From Betaproteobacteria bacterium (GTDB lineage: Bacteria > Pseudomonadota > Gammaproteobacteria > Burkholderiales > Rhodocyclaceae): DNA of 64,000 nucleotides. Below, one piece after another: positions 1 to 11,935 of the stretch. The position numbers and the translations under genes were made by a program. The notes below the pieces were generated by a model. The model was not told where the DNA came from and did no database searches. It worked only from the letters and a program-made list of their open reading frames with translations. Location: positions 6,775-70,774 of the forward strand of contig JAPTVL010000435.1 of NCBI GenBank assembly GCA_028065725.1. Direction: 5' to 3'. Numbering within the stretch: position 1 is the first letter of the stretch; each line of letters opens with the position of its first letter.

Positions 1-339
1 CAGCGGCGCGGCGACGGTTTTGGCCGGCAGCGGCGTCAGGCCGAAGCGCTGGAACTTGTCCACGCGGCGGCCGGAGGTGTTGCCGCAGCCGATCACCTTG
101 TCCGCGATGTCCGCGGTCGGGATGTTGAGCACGCATTGCCGCGTCGCCATCAGCGCATCGAAGATGAAGTGGCGGCCGCTGACGAGGCAGCCCACCAGCG
201 GCGGCTCGAACTCCATCATCATGTGCCAGGACATGGCCATGACGTTGAACTTGCCCTGGTGTGCGGTGCTGAGCAGTACCACCGGCCCCGGTTCGAGCAG
301 GCCATAGACTTTGGACAGGGGATAGCTGCGTTTTGCCAT
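1..339 (-). CDS. Flavin reductase family protein, C-terminus cut by window edge
   Basis: The 113 visible codons begin MAKRSYPLSKVYGLLEPGPV and continue through 'VVLLSTAHQGKFNVMAMSWH' and 'PPLVGCLVSGRHF', the usual N-terminal half of the flavin-reductase-like FMN-binding split-barrel family (flavoredoxin type). Such proteins bind FMN and pass electrons from NAD(P)H or a partner protein to an acceptor; the substrate here is unknown. The reading frame is still open at base 1, so at least the last third is outside the window. The start lies 4 bases after the stop of the upstream PAP2 phosphatase gene on the same strand, so the two are probably co-transcribed. Family assignment is good, exact role is not known. 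Confidence 0.8.
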   Translation of the reverse strand, partial: MAKRSYPLSKVYGLLEPGPVVLLSTAHQGKFNVMAMSWHMMMEFEPPLVGCLVSGRHFIFDALMATRQCVLNIPTADIADKVIGCGNTSGRRVDKFQRFGLTPLPAKTVAAPL

Positions 340-343
340 GTCG

Positions 344-979
344 TCACCTCGTTTCGCCGGTGCCCGGTTGAACAGTTTTCTGCCACAACGGCAGGCTGCG
401 CAGGGCCATGACCCAGAGCAGCGCGGCGACCATGCCGAAGGCCACGTCGCTCGGAAAATGGACTTGCAGATAGATGCGGGACAGCGCGACCGCCGCGATC
501 AGCAGGCCGCCCGCCAGCGCCTCGCCGTACGCGAAACGCGCGCCCGGTCGCAGCAGCCAGGCGGCGACCAGGGCGGTCGCCTGCATGGCATGGGCGCTGG
601 GAAAGCTGGCGTCGTCCGGCATGGCGATCACGGCCGGGAACAGGTCCGGGCGCGGCCGTTCGATGGCCAGTTTGGCCAGGCGCGTCAGAATTGCGGCGCC
701 GATCAGCGCGACCGGCACGAAGGCCGCAGCGCGCGGCAGACTGGCGCGACTCGCGCGCCACGCCAGCAGCAAGGCGGCCGGCAGCAGGACATACAACGAG
801 CCGAGCCAGGTGAGGATCATGAATCCTCGATCGAGCCAGCCGGTGCGCCACGCGTTTGCCGCCGCCAGACCGGCGGCATCGAACGCCGGCACGGCGCAGG
901 GCCGCCCGTGGCAGACCAGCAGGGCGCCGCAGGCCAGCACCAGCAGGGCCGCGCTGGCCAGTGCCGCCGCTTGCTTCAT
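344..979 (-). CDS. PAP2-family membrane phosphatase
   Basis: A 211-residue integral membrane protein with an N-terminal hydrophobic segment and about five further ones. The type-2 phosphatidic acid phosphatase signature is present: 'KLAIERPRP' (K-x6-RP), 'SFPSAHAM' (PSGH-like, with Ala for Gly) and 'SRIYLQVHFPSD' (SR-x5-H-x3-D, catalytic His). Members dephosphorylate lipid phosphates such as phosphatidate, phosphatidylglycerol phosphate or undecaprenyl pyrophosphate at the cytoplasmic membrane; which one applies here cannot be read from sequence. The start was chosen for the AGGAG six bases upstream. It is followed within 4 bases by the flavin reductase gene. Confidence 0.85.
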   Translation of the reverse strand: MKQAAALASAALLVLACGALLVCHGRPCAVPAFDAAGLAAANAWRTGWLDRGFMILTWLGSLYVLLPAALLLAWRASRASLPRAAAFVPVALIGAAILTRLAKLAIERPRPDLFPAVIAMPDDASFPSAHAMQATALVAAWLLRPGARFAYGEALAGGLLIAAVALSRIYLQVHFPSDVAFGMVAALLWVMALRSLPLWQKTVQPGTGETR

Positions 980-1090
980 GTGCTCTCCTGCTTTGCCGAT
1001 TCCGGCATTGTCATCGCTTTCCGCCAGTTCCGCATCGACCTTGCCGCGGCGCTGGTATCCTGCCCATCCGTCTGCACTGGATCTCCAACC

Positions 1091-2164
1091 ATGACCACGC
1101 TGTTCACTCCGCTCACCTTCGGCGCCACCACGGCGCCCAACCGCATTTTCATGGCGCCGCTGACCCGCTGCCGGGCCGGCGCCGAACACCTGCCCAATGC
1201 CATGATGGCGGAATACTACGCGCAGCGCGCCGGTGCCGGCCTGATCATCGCCGAAGCAACGATGGCCATGGAGGGCAACTCGGCCTTCTGGCGCGAGCCG
1301 GGCATCCATTCCGCGGCCCAGGTCGCCGGCTGGAAGCTGACCACCGATGCCGTACATGCGGCCGGGGGCAGAATTTTCCTGCAGCTCTGGCACGGCGGGC
1401 GCGCCTGCCATCCGCTGCTCAACGGCGGCGCGCAACCGGTGGCGCCCAGCGCGATCGCCATCACCGGCGATGAGGTGCATACGCTGCAGGGCAAGCAGCC
1501 TTACGTCGTGCCGCGCGAACTGCGCGACGACGAACTGCCCGGCATCGTCGCCGGATTCAGGAAGGCCGCGGAGAACGCCCTGGCCGCCGGCTTCGATGGG
1601 GTCGAGGTGCATGGCGCCAACGGCTATCTGCTCGATGAGTTCCTGCGCGACGGCGCCAACAAGCGCAGCGGGCCCTACGGCGGCAGCATCGAAAACCGCG
1701 CGCGGCTGATGCTCGAAGTGATCGCGGCGGTCAGCACGGTCTGGGGCAGCGAGCGCGTCGGGCTGCGCATTTCGCCGCTCAACAGCTACAACAGCATGAT
1801 CGACAGCGACCCGATCGGCCTCGCGGCCTGGCTCGCGGGTCGGCTCAACGACTGCAAGCTGGCCTACCTGCACGCCATGCGCGGCGATTTCTTCGGCCAG
1901 CAGCAAGGCGACGTGATGACGCCGATCCGGGCCAACTACCAGGGCGTACTGGTCGCCAACATGGGCTACACGCCGGCCGAGGCCGCAGATGCCGTGGCTG
2001 CCGGCAAGGTCGATGCAGTGGCCTTCGGCACCGGCTTCCTGGCCAATCCCGACCTGCCGGCGCGGATCGAGGCCGGCGCGGCGCTGAACAAGCCGATTGC
2101 CGCCACGTTCTACACTTCGGGGCCGGAGGGCTACACCGACTATCCGACGCTGGTCGCGGCCTGA
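1091..2164 (+). CDS. Old yellow enzyme family alkene reductase (NemA-like)
   Basis: A 357-residue FMN-dependent TIM-barrel enzyme of the N-ethylmaleimide reductase / old yellow enzyme class. It starts [20 protein letters not shown], carries 'MAPLTRCRA', '[12 protein letters not shown]', '[23 protein letters not shown]' broken by the usual '[13 protein letters not shown]', and '[12 protein letters not shown]' near the C-terminus. The 'HGANGYL' and 'R..YGGS' motifs are typical for FMN phosphate and substrate binding. In the usual 'WH.GR' region the active-site pair is His-Gly-Gly-Arg-Ala-Cys-His, close to the family pattern. It reduces activated C=C bonds or nitro groups using NAD(P)H; no specific substrate is suggested by the neighbours. 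It is divergently arranged with the PAP2 gene. Confidence 0.9.
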   Translation: MTTLFTPLTFGATTAPNRIFMAPLTRCRAGAEHLPNAMMAEYYAQRAGAGLIIAEATMAMEGNSAFWREPGIHSAAQVAGWKLTTDAVHAAGGRIFLQLWHGGRACHPLLNGGAQPVAPSAIAITGDEVHTLQGKQPYVVPRELRDDELPGIVAGFRKAAENALAAGFDGVEVHGANGYLLDEFLRDGANKRSGPYGGSIENRARLMLEVIAAVSTVWGSERVGLRISPLNSYNSMIDSDPIGLAAWLAGRLNDCKLAYLHAMRGDFFGQQQGDVMTPIRANYQGVLVANMGYTPAEAADAVAAGKVDAVAFGTGFLANPDLPARIEAGAALNKPIAATFYTSGPEGYTDYPTLVAA

Positions 2165-2183
2165 GGCGCGGGAGTGCGATGAC

Positions 2184-2861
2184 ATGAACATGGAACTGAG
2201 TTTGCACGAGACCCGCGTCATCGGCTGCCTGATCGAAAAGGAAATCACCACGCCGGAGCAGTATCCGCTGTCGCTCAACGCGCTGACCAATGCCTGCAAC
2301 CAGCGCAGCAACCGCGAGCCGGTGCTGGACCTGGACGAGGTCGCGGTACAGCAGGTGCTCGACGGCCTGGTCAGGAAATACCTGGTCAACGAGCAGGGCG
2401 GTTTTGGCAGTCGCGTGCCGAAGTTCCAGCATCGCTTCTGCAACAGCAATTACGGCACACTGAAGTTCACGCCGCAGGAACTCGGCGTCGTCTGCGAGCT
2501 GTTTTTGCGCGGCCCGCAAACGCCGGGGGAACTGCGCAGCCACACCGCCCGCCTGTGCCGCTTCGGCGACGTGACGGAAGTCGAGGCGGTATTGCAGCAG
2601 CTCGCCGAGCGCGAGGACGGCCCTTTCGTCGTGCGCCTGCCGCGCGAGCCGGGCAAGCGCGAATCGCGCTACGCGCACTTGTTCAGCGGCGAAGTCAGCG
2701 TCGGCATGAGCCAAGGCGCGGAGCACGCCGGCGCCGCGGTTCGCGCCGAGCCGTCACCGGCGAGCGCGGAGCGCCTGGCGCAGCTCGAACAGCGCATCAC
2801 GGCGCTGGAGGCCGAGGTGGCCGTGCTCAAGCGACAGGGTGCGGACCCGACCGCCAGCTGA
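2184..2861 (+). CDS. yceH: YceH family protein (DUF480)
   Basis: A 225-residue cytoplasmic protein with two winged-helix-like halves. The characteristic N-terminus '[20 protein letters not shown]' leads to '[20 protein letters not shown]', followed by 'KFQHRF' and a second segment '[17 protein letters not shown]'. The C-terminal part (about residues 185-220) is a predicted coiled coil, '[20 protein letters not shown]'. The cellular function of the family is unknown; it is widespread in proteobacteria. The ATG at this position was preferred to upstream in-frame codons because the conserved sequence begins directly after it. It follows the alkene reductase by 19 bases and is probably co-transcribed. 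Confidence 0.9.
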   Translation: MNMELSLHETRVIGCLIEKEITTPEQYPLSLNALTNACNQRSNREPVLDLDEVAVQQVLDGLVRKYLVNEQGGFGSRVPKFQHRFCNSNYGTLKFTPQELGVVCELFLRGPQTPGELRSHTARLCRFGDVTEVEAVLQQLAEREDGPFVVRLPREPGKRESRYAHLFSGEVSVGMSQGAEHAGAAVRAEPSPASAERLAQLEQRITALEAEVAVLKRQGADPTAS

Positions 2862-2871
2862 GCCGGACGAT

Positions 2872-3285
2872 TCAGGATTCGCCGACGCGACCGCGCAAGG
2901 CCTTCCGTTTGCCGCGCAGGACCTTGCTGTCGACGCGGCGTTGCTGCGAGCCGCGGGTGGGCTTGGTGGCGCGCCGCACTTGCGGCACGAAGGCGGCCTG
3001 CGCGATCAGCTCATGCAGGCGCGCCAGCGCGGCAAAGCTGTTGCGCTCTAGGCTGCGGTATTGCTGCGCCTTGATGACCACCACGCCGTCGGCGCTGATG
3101 CGCTGGTCGCGGAATTGCAGCAGCCGCGTCTTGATCGCTTCCGGCAGCGAGGATGCCCGAATGTCGAAGCGCAGGTGCACGGCGTTCGACACCTTGTTGA
3201 CGTTCTGGCCGCCCGCACCCTGGGCGCGGATGGCGGTGATTTCGACCTCGTCGTCGCGCAGTTGAAACTGGGGTTGGGGGCTGTG
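2872..3285 (-). CDS. arfB: Alternative ribosome-rescue factor ArfB (peptidyl-tRNA hydrolase)
   Basis: A 137-residue release-factor-like protein. The catalytic GGQ motif sits in 'AQGAGGQNVNKVSNAVHLRF' near residue 25, which hydrolyses peptidyl-tRNA on stalled ribosomes without a stop codon. The basic C-terminal tail, 'QVRRATKPTRGSQQRR' and 'LRGKRKALRGRVGES', is the part that in the family enters the empty mRNA channel. The ATG used gives the normal family length; a further in-frame ATG 42 bases upstream would add a non-conserved extension. It converges on yceH, with 10 bases between the two stops. Confidence 0.92.
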   Translation of the reverse strand, partial: HSPQPQFQLRDDEVEITAIRAQGAGGQNVNKVSNAVHLRFDIRASSLPEAIKTRLLQFRDQRISADGVVVIKAQQYRSLERNSFAALARLHELIAQAAFVPQVRRATKPTRGSQQRRVDSKVLRGKRKALRGRVGES

Positions 3286-3325
3286 CATGGCGCTCGCTGG
3301 CGTGATCGGACGGGACTGTGGGCAC

Positions 3326-3351
3326 AAGAGTCGGCGCTGGTGGTACGGCGG
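3326..3351 (+). repeat. Dispersed 26-bp motif, copy 1
   Basis: The copy reads AAGAGTCGGCGCTGG followed by TGGTACGGCGG. It lies in the gap upstream of arfB. It shares the AGTCGGCGCTGG core and the ACGG tail with the other copies in this window, at 32974, 50477, 50576, 51168 and 54801. Confidence 0.5.
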
Positions 3352-3482
3352 CGAACCCGTGCCGTTCAGTTCAAACAGGCTGCCACCGCCTGAGACGGTG
3401 CCTTGCTCAGTAAAGGCGTTGTCCGCAGATCAGCCCGGCGCGCATGACGCATTACGGCAGCGGTCGAAGCGAAAATCCCGGC

Positions 3483-3920
3483 TCAGGCGGCGCTGCACTT
3501 GCCGATCGCCAGGGCCGGCGTGTTTTCGCCCTCGCGCGACATGCCGCCCTTGTCGCCGTCGCTCCAGTAGCCGATCGGGTAGAAATAGAGGAAGCGCAGA
3601 TTCCGGTTGTTGAAGCGGATATCGAACACGCCGGAACAGAACAGGTTGCCGGCTTCGTTGAAGTCCGTTTCGCAGATCGCGCCGGGCCGGCTGTCGCCGA
3701 CTTCCTTGGCTTCCCAGGCATGCGACTTCTGCTTGCTGCGGGCGATGACGAGTTTTTTCTCGGAGCGGAAGTCGGCACTCTTCCATTTCTTCTTGCCGCC
3801 ATCGAAGGAGAAGCCCGTGGTCAGCTCGGCCACGCAAACGTAGGAATCGGCGGCGCTCGCATGGAACGTCAGAAGCATGCCAAACAGGAAAGCGCCGAAA
3901 CAGCGGGCCGGTGACATCAT
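3483..3920 (-). CDS. Secreted protein of unknown function
   Basis: A 145-residue protein with a clear signal peptide (hydrophobic 'FLFGMLLTF' followed by 'HASAADS', cleavage likely after ASA). The mature part contains three or four cysteines ('YVCVAEL', 'AICETDF', 'LFCSGV', 'IGKCSAA'), which could form disulfides in the periplasm. I do not recognise the family. Of three closely spaced ATGs the one used has GGGAG seven bases upstream; an ATG six bases earlier would sit directly on that ribosome binding site. It is flanked by intergenic DNA and does not appear to be in an operon. Confidence 0.75.
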   Translation of the reverse strand: MMSPARCFGAFLFGMLLTFHASAADSYVCVAELTTGFSFDGGKKKWKSADFRSEKKLVIARSKQKSHAWEAKEVGDSRPGAICETDFNEAGNLFCSGVFDIRFNNRNLRFLYFYPIGYWSDGDKGGMSREGENTPALAIGKCSAA

Positions 3921-4098
3921 GAGCATTCTCCCGAGCGTAATGGCCGGCAGTGCCGGTGTATGGCGGCGCGATTTGCCGTTCGATCAATGTTAGCGGGGGA
4001 ATTGTGCAGGCGCAAGGACGCTCCGGACTTCCAGAGACATTCGTTCTGGCAATGGCTTGCTCCGGGCCGCCCGGATTCAATTACCCGATTGGCAGTGC

Positions 4099-4575
4099 TC
4101 AGTGATGCGCCAAGGGACCGGATTCCAGCGCGGCAAAATTTCCGTTTTCCGCCTGACGTGCCAGCGAGCGCAACAGCGGAGCCTGCACGGCGTCGGAAAT
4201 ATGCGAGGTTAGCTGGCGATCGACCAGAATCAGCTGGGCCAGCAGGCGACCGCGATCAGCGTCCAGTACGCAGGAACGCAACAGCTCGAGTTGGGCCAGC
4301 ACGACATTGTGCATTTCGCGATGCACCGGGTCGGGAATCGAGCTGAGGCAGGCCATCAGCCGCTCCTCCTGCCTGAAGCTGGCGTGGGTACATTCAATGA
4401 GTCTGTCCAGTGCGTCGAGAAAATGCTCTTTGGACTTTTTCTCCAGATACATCCGCAGGACTTCGACCTGGGCATCGACGAGTTCGTGACGTAGATTGAA
4501 CGGATTTTCGTCCGCAGAAGCGAATGTTGCGGATTTCAAGGGCACCGGATCAGGAGTGTTTTTCGGAGTCGACAC
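4099..4575 (-). CDS. Hemerythrin-like helical protein with incomplete iron ligands
   Basis: A 158-residue, mostly helical cytoplasmic protein. The spacing of 'ASFRQEERLM', 'VHREMHNVVL' (H-x3-H) and 'LTSHISDAV' follows the bacteriohemerythrin pattern HFxxEExxM, HxxxH and HIxxxD. However, the first ligand position ('VDAQVEVL' where D-x-Q-H is usual) has Val, the HF position has Ser, and the last Asp is Val. If the fold is right, it should not hold the normal di-iron oxygen-binding site. Function is unknown, and the family call is tentative because it rests on motif spacing only. It stands alone on the minus strand. Confidence 0.5.
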   Translation of the reverse strand: MSTPKNTPDPVPLKSATFASADENPFNLRHELVDAQVEVLRMYLEKKSKEHFLDALDRLIECTHASFRQEERLMACLSSIPDPVHREMHNVVLAQLELLRSCVLDADRGRLLAQLILVDRQLTSHISDAVQAPLLRSLARQAENGNFAALESGPLAHH

Positions 4576-4655
4576 TTTTTATCTCCCTGGAAAACAGATC
4601 AAGGCATGCAACAAGTCCAAGTATAGCCATGATCATGACATGGTCAAATATAGTT

Positions 4656-5345
4656 TCAGCCGGTCGCAGTGTCGCGGCGCCGGGTGAGCTGTTCGAGGCG
4701 CTGCTTTTCGGTGATGACTTTGTTGGCGTAGGCCTGCTCCGGATCGTCGCTGGCACCTCCGTAGTATTGCAGACCGAGCCTCAGGTCGCCCTGGCGGCGG
4801 ATCGCCTCATGCAGGATCTGGGCCCCCAGTTCGACGTTGGTCACCGGGTCCAGGAAAGACGCCTTGTCGCCGACTTTGGCCAGCTTGTCCTGGTGGTAGC
4901 GCGGAATGATCTGCATCAGGCCCTGCGCACCCATGTTGCTCTGGGCGTAGGGATTGAAACCCGATTCGATACTGATCACCGCCACGATCAGCAGAGGATC
5001 CAGGTTGCGCTCCCGGGCCGCTTTCTGCGCCGCCTCGAACACCGGTTGCAGCGCCGTCGGCGCGACCCGGTAGCGTTGTGCGACGAAATCGCGTGCCGCC
5101 GACATGGCGGAGCTCAGCGAGGGCCGGGGTGCCTCGGCCTTTTCTTGGGGCAGGGGCCGGCTCAGCGTAACCCTGGCGATGATTGCTTCACTGGAAGCGG
5201 GCAAGTCGATGCTGCTGCTCAGGCCGGCACCGAGGACTATCATCAGCGCCGCGCCGACAACCGCAGCGAGGTCGATGTGCAGGTAGTTGAGGATGGCATT
5301 GCTGCCGTGCGGAATGAAATACCGGTGGGAAAGGATTGCGGACAT
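4656..5345 (-). CDS. Membrane-anchored lytic transglycosylase (SLT domain)
   Basis: A 229-residue protein with one N-terminal membrane segment (about residues 25-45, 'LAAVVGAALMIVLGAGL'), a short linker and a C-terminal SLT lysozyme-like domain (about residues 100-215). The catalytic Glu is in 'VISIESGFNPYAQS', followed by the family motifs 'GAQGLMQIIP', 'DPVTNVELGAQIL' and 'LGLQYYGGA' (the usual A-Y-N-A-G is replaced by Y-Y-G-G-A). It would cleave the glycan strands of peptidoglycan in the periplasm while attached to the inner membrane. It is a single gene without obvious partners. Confidence 0.85.
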   Translation of the reverse strand: MSAILSHRYFIPHGSNAILNYLHIDLAAVVGAALMIVLGAGLSSSIDLPASSEAIIARVTLSRPLPQEKAEAPRPSLSSAMSAARDFVAQRYRVAPTALQPVFEAAQKAARERNLDPLLIVAVISIESGFNPYAQSNMGAQGLMQIIPRYHQDKLAKVGDKASFLDPVTNVELGAQILHEAIRRQGDLRLGLQYYGGASDDPEQAYANKVITEKQRLEQLTRRRDTATG

Positions 5346-5582
5346 GATTTCTCCTTTGCTTTTGGCGGTACCTACAGGCCTGCACCAAGTCCGGGCAACC
5401 GCTGGCGGTTGATGGCGTGGAACCTGGGGCAGATGGACTGTTGATGCCGTCGGGCGTTGCTGCTGCCCTGCTATCGCTTTGCAGCGACGAACTGATGGTC
5501 GATCAGAAAAGATGGGCGCGCGTGGCCCGAATTTGGAGCCTGCCGGGAGCAGGACTCCGAAGAGCTACGGTAAGAGATGTGC

Positions 5583-6113
5583 CTAAGCGGCCTTTTTACC
5601 CTGCATGAGTGCAAATTTTGTTGCCACGGCCAGATTGGCTTCGGCCAGTTCGCCGGCCTGTCTGGCCGCCTTGTTCATGCTGTCGTACGCCGAGTTTGCG
5701 GCCGCGAGTGCAGACCGCAGGGCGTTCAGCGCCAGATCCGAGCCCACCGGAGCGGTCTTGACCGCCTGGTCCAGCTTCATGTCCAGGTTTGCGTTCAATT
5801 CCGAAACCTGCGACTCCACGACCTTGGACAAGGCTTCGCGGGTCTGGTTCGCGATTTCGTAAACCCGGCGCGAGTAGTCGGCGGCTTTTTCGGTATCGGT
5901 TTTGGCCAGCTTGCCCTGCAGGGACAGCAAGGCTTGTGCGTCACCTGCCGTCAGCAGGGCGCGGCTGGTATCGGCGCCTTGTTCCATCAGGGTCCGGGCA
6001 GCATTGAGGTTCAGTGCGGCAAGGCGCTCCATGCCGGCGAAGGTGGCGCTGGCCAGACTGGCGAGCGTTTCGATGCCAGCGGCGCTGTTGAATTGGTCGC
6101 GTACGGTGTACAT
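5583..6113 (-). CDS. Phasin family protein (PHA granule associated)
   Basis: A 176-residue amphipathic helical protein starting MYTVRDQFNSAAGIETLASL, with the Phasin_2-type central region 'LMEQGADTSRALLTAGDAQA' and an Ala-rich C-terminus ending 'KFALMQGKKAA'. Phasins coat polyhydroxyalkanoate granules and control their number and size, so the organism probably stores PHA. AGGAG lies seven bases upstream of the start. A strong promoter (TTGACA, 17 bp, TAAATT) and a TGCA-rich inverted repeat lie directly upstream. No PHA synthase gene is in the window. Confidence 0.88.
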   Translation of the reverse strand: MYTVRDQFNSAAGIETLASLASATFAGMERLAALNLNAARTLMEQGADTSRALLTAGDAQALLSLQGKLAKTDTEKAADYSRRVYEIANQTREALSKVVESQVSELNANLDMKLDQAVKTAPVGSDLALNALRSALAAANSAYDSMNKAARQAGELAEANLAVATKFALMQGKKAA

Positions 6114-6178
6114 GGTGATCTCCTGACAAGGCTCGAAACCGGTAGAGATGCTTTCGGCCAGCCAATTAGCAATCATTG

Positions 6179-6199
6179 GTGCACTGCAATATTGTGCAA
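6179..6199. promoter_or_regulatory. TGCA-rich inverted repeat at the phasin promoter, possible PhaR site
   Basis: The sequence from 6179 reads GTGCACTGCAATATTGTGCA and spans the transcription start expected from the adjacent -10 element. PhaR, which represses phasin genes and binds PHA, is known to prefer TGCA-containing sites, so this is a reasonable operator. No direct evidence is available. Confidence 0.35.
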
Positions 6200-6226
6200 T
6201 TTAAATGACTTAGCTTGTTTTGTCAA
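6198..6226 (-). promoter_or_regulatory. Sigma-70 promoter of the phasin gene
   Basis: Read on the minus strand: -35 TTGACA (6226-6221), 17-bp spacer, -10 TAAATT (6203-6198). It lies 85 bp upstream of the phasin start. The rest of the gene-free stretch 6114-6432 holds this promoter, the TGCA repeat and the gyrB terminator; I see no further gene in it. Confidence 0.65.
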
Positions 6227-6317
6227 GCCAAGCCTGTTGCAACGCAACACGTGGATTTGATGGTGACCGGGTGGCGCTGGACTCGGGCCGGGGTGAAGCC
6301 GGGCGGCGGCAGTGGCG

Positions 6318-6345
6318 AAAAAAGCCCGATACCGCAGTATCGGGC
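6318..6345 (-). terminator. Rho-independent terminator of gyrB
   Basis: On the minus strand GCCCGATAC, a 4-base loop and GTATCGGGC form a perfect 9-bp stem followed by TTTTTT. It starts 88 bases after the gyrB stop and fits as the end of the dnaA-dnaN-gyrB transcript. Confidence 0.85.
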
Positions 6346-6432
6346 GAATCCAATCCTTGCGGATCAGAGGAGGAGTAAGTGCATCCTACAACTCCCCGGC
6401 GCGAATGATTAGGCGCAGGCCTCTAAGACAAG

Positions 6433-10017
<3,585 letters not shown>

Positions 10018-10021
<4 letters not shown>

Positions 10022-10193
10022 ATATAGAACTCTTATAATTAATAAGGGCAGCTCTTGGCTGTGAATAACTTAATATTTTCTAACAAATACAAAATATTGT
10101 AACGTGGATAAACGGGTAGATAACTACTGGATCGATTTGTGAATGATTGTGGATGAATCTTGCCGCCATGGACGGTGGCAGGCCTTATCCACA
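10018..10193. other. oriC: Probable chromosomal replication origin (oriC)
   Basis: The dnaA-dnaN gap holds an AT-rich stretch (about 10018-10102, including TATATAGAAC, TTATAATTAATAA and TAATATTTTC), suited to unwinding. Five DnaA-box-like 9-mers are present: TTATTCACA (10060-10068, minus), TTATCCACG (10103-10111, minus), TCATTCACA (10138-10146, minus), TCATCCACA (10148-10156, minus) and a perfect TTATCCACA (10185-10193, plus). The location beside dnaA is where many bacterial origins lie. Confirmation would need GC-skew or marker-frequency data. Confidence 0.65.
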
Positions 10194-10229
10194 ATTTTTA
10201 ACGCTTTGGTTCATTGCTTTCCCCACAGG

Positions 10230-11597
10230 CTAGCCTTTGATGGTTTGCATCAGGACATGCAGGTCGTTGTTGAGTCGTGTGTCTTTGCTGCGCAAGTCGA
10301 GAATGGTGCGGCAGGCGTGCATCACGGTGGTGTGATCGCGACCGCCAAAGGCTTCGCCGATCTCGGGCAGGCTGTGCGAGGTCAATTCACGGGTGAGCCA
10401 CATCGCTACCTGGCGCGGTCTGGCGATGGCGCGGGTGCGTTTCTGGGAGTACATGTCGGCGACCTTGATCTTGTAGAAGTCGGACACGGTTTTCTGCACC
10501 AGTTCCAGCGATATCTGGCGGTTGGTGGCGCCGATGATGTCGCGCAGGGCTTCCTTGGCCACGTCGAGACTGATTTCGCGGCCGTGAAAGCGGGCGTAGG
10601 CGACGACGCGATTGAGTGCGCCTTCGAGTTCCCTGACGTTGGAGCGCAGGTTTTTTGCGATGAGGAAGGAGACCTCGTCTGAAATGTTGATCTGCTCCGC
10701 TTCAGCCTTTTTCTTGAGAATGGCGATGCGCATCTCGAGCTCGGGAGGTTCTATGGCGACCGTCAGTCCCCAGTCGAAGCGCGAGACCAGGCGTTCTTCG
10801 AGGCCCTGAACATCCTTAGGATAGGTATCGCAGGTAATGATGATCTGTTTTTTCGCCTCGACCAGGGCATTGAAGGCGTAGAAAAACTCTTCCTGGGTTC
10901 GGTCCTTGCGATTGAAAAACTGGATGTCGTCGATCAGCAGCAGGTCGAGCGAGCGGTAGTAGCGCTTGAAGGCCTCGCGCGAATTCTGCTGAAAGGCCCG
11001 CACCACGTCCGAGAAATAGTCTTCGGCATGTACGTAACGGACTTCCATGCCCGGGTTGGCGCTGAAAATCGAGTTGCCGATGGCATGGATCAGGTGCGTC
11101 TTGCCCAGACCGACGCCACCGTAGATGAACAGGGGGTTGTAGGCGATTCCCGGGTTCATCGCCACCTGCTGGGCCGCCGCGCGCGCCAGATCGTTGGCGC
11201 GGCCGGTGACCAGGGTGTCGAAGGTGAACTCGGCGTTCAATCGGGTCTTTTCGTAAGCCGGATCGCCGCTTTTCGGGATTGCGGCAGGAGCGGGCGCATC
11301 GGCTGCCGCCGGCTGCTCGATGCTGTCCTCGACCAGGGGTGCATCTGCCACCGAGTCGGCGACGCCGAGGCTGATGCTGACCGGTGCGGAAAAAAACTCC
11401 CGGCCCAGAGCCTCGATCTGCGGCAGGTAGCGTTCCCTGACCCATTGCATGACAAAACGGTTGGGTGCAACCAGACGGAAGCAGCCCGGTCCTGCTTCAT
11501 CGTTTTCCAGGCGCAGGCCTTTTATCCAGGTGTTGAACTGCTGGGCAGGCAGATCCTGCTCGAAGCGGTTCATACAGACGGACCAGAATTCATTCAT
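10230..11597 (-). CDS. dnaA: Chromosomal replication initiator DnaA
   Basis: A 455-residue protein with the four usual domains: N-terminal DnaB/DiaA contact domain ('[20 protein letters not shown]'), a variable Pro/Ala-rich linker (about residues 90-125), the AAA+ ATPase and a C-terminal DNA-binding domain. Walker A is '[11 protein letters not shown]', Walker B '[10 protein letters not shown]', and the DnaA signature '[15 protein letters not shown]' contacts the DnaA box. It melts oriC and loads the helicase. A perfect DnaA box at 11711 in its upstream region suggests autoregulation. It is transcribed divergently from rpmH. Confidence 0.98.
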   Translation of the reverse strand: MNEFWSVCMNRFEQDLPAQQFNTWIKGLRLENDEAGPGCFRLVAPNRFVMQWVRERYLPQIEALGREFFSAPVSISLGVADSVADAPLVEDSIEQPAAADAPAPAAIPKSGDPAYEKTRLNAEFTFDTLVTGRANDLARAAAQQVAMNPGIAYNPLFIYGGVGLGKTHLIHAIGNSIFSANPGMEVRYVHAEDYFSDVVRAFQQNSREAFKRYYRSLDLLLIDDIQFFNRKDRTQEEFFYAFNALVEAKKQIIITCDTYPKDVQGLEERLVSRFDWGLTVAIEPPELEMRIAILKKKAEAEQINISDEVSFLIAKNLRSNVRELEGALNRVVAYARFHGREISLDVAKEALRDIIGATNRQISLELVQKTVSDFYKIKVADMYSQKRTRAIARPRQVAMWLTRELTSHSLPEIGEAFGGRDHTTVMHACRTILDLRSKDTRLNNDLHVLMQTIKG

Positions 11598-11710
11598 GGC
11601 AAACGGATGGATTCGGGACGGGAGACAGGTTGTGTGGTCGCAGGCATGTTGTTATTTTGGCGCCCGGGAGTGTATCGGGTCGGAACGCATTCTAGCCGTT
11701 TCACAAAAAG

Positions 11711-11719
11711 TTATCCACA
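11711..11719 (+). promoter_or_regulatory. DnaA box between dnaA and rpmH
   Basis: A perfect TTATCCACA in the 203-bp gap between the divergent dnaA and rpmH genes. Single boxes in this place are known to mediate DnaA autoregulation. Confidence 0.6.
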
Positions 11720-11739
11720 GCCCCGGGAAGTTGTTTCCC

Positions 11740-11768
11740 TTGACAAATCGGTCGTTAAACGCTGTAAT
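11740..11768 (+). promoter_or_regulatory. Promoter of the rpmH-rnpA-yidD-yidC operon
   Basis: TTGACA (11740-11745), a 17-bp spacer and TGTAAT (11763-11768) lie 33 bp before the rpmH start, matching the strong sigma-70 promoter expected for this ribosomal gene. Confidence 0.7.
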
Positions 11769-11800
11769 CCCCCGTTTTTCTTAATTCAAGGGATATAGCC

Positions 11801-11935
11801 ATGAAACGCACCTACCAGCCTTCGGTTGTGCGCCGTAAGCGTACCCACGGCTTCCTAGTGCGCATGCGTACTCGTGGCGGTCGTGCTGTGATACGTGCGC
11901 GACGTGCCAAGGGCCGTCATCGTCTCGGCGTCTGA
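11801..11935 (+). CDS. rpmH: 50S ribosomal protein L34
   Basis: 44 residues, starting [20 protein letters not shown] and ending 'GRHRLGV', the normal length and composition of L34: very basic, with the conserved 'KRTYQPS' and 'RRAKGRHRL'. It is a structural protein of the large ribosomal subunit. It is the first gene of the operon and overlaps the start of rnpA by about 40 bases in another frame, a known arrangement in which the two genes are translated from one message. Confidence 0.97.
   Translation: MKRTYQPSVVRRKRTHGFLVRMRTRGGRAVIRARRAKGRHRLGV

Noticed and set aside
344..2449. Extension of the PAP2 gene upstream through the alkene reductase region on the minus strand
   Set aside because: The PAP2 family begins near 979, where AGGAG and an ATG are present. 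The remainder is opposite two well supported plus-strand genes.
6362..6412. AGGAGGAG followed by a short GTG frame downstream of gyrB
   Set aside because: The frame has only about nine codons, and the region is the gene-free stretch after the gyrB terminator.
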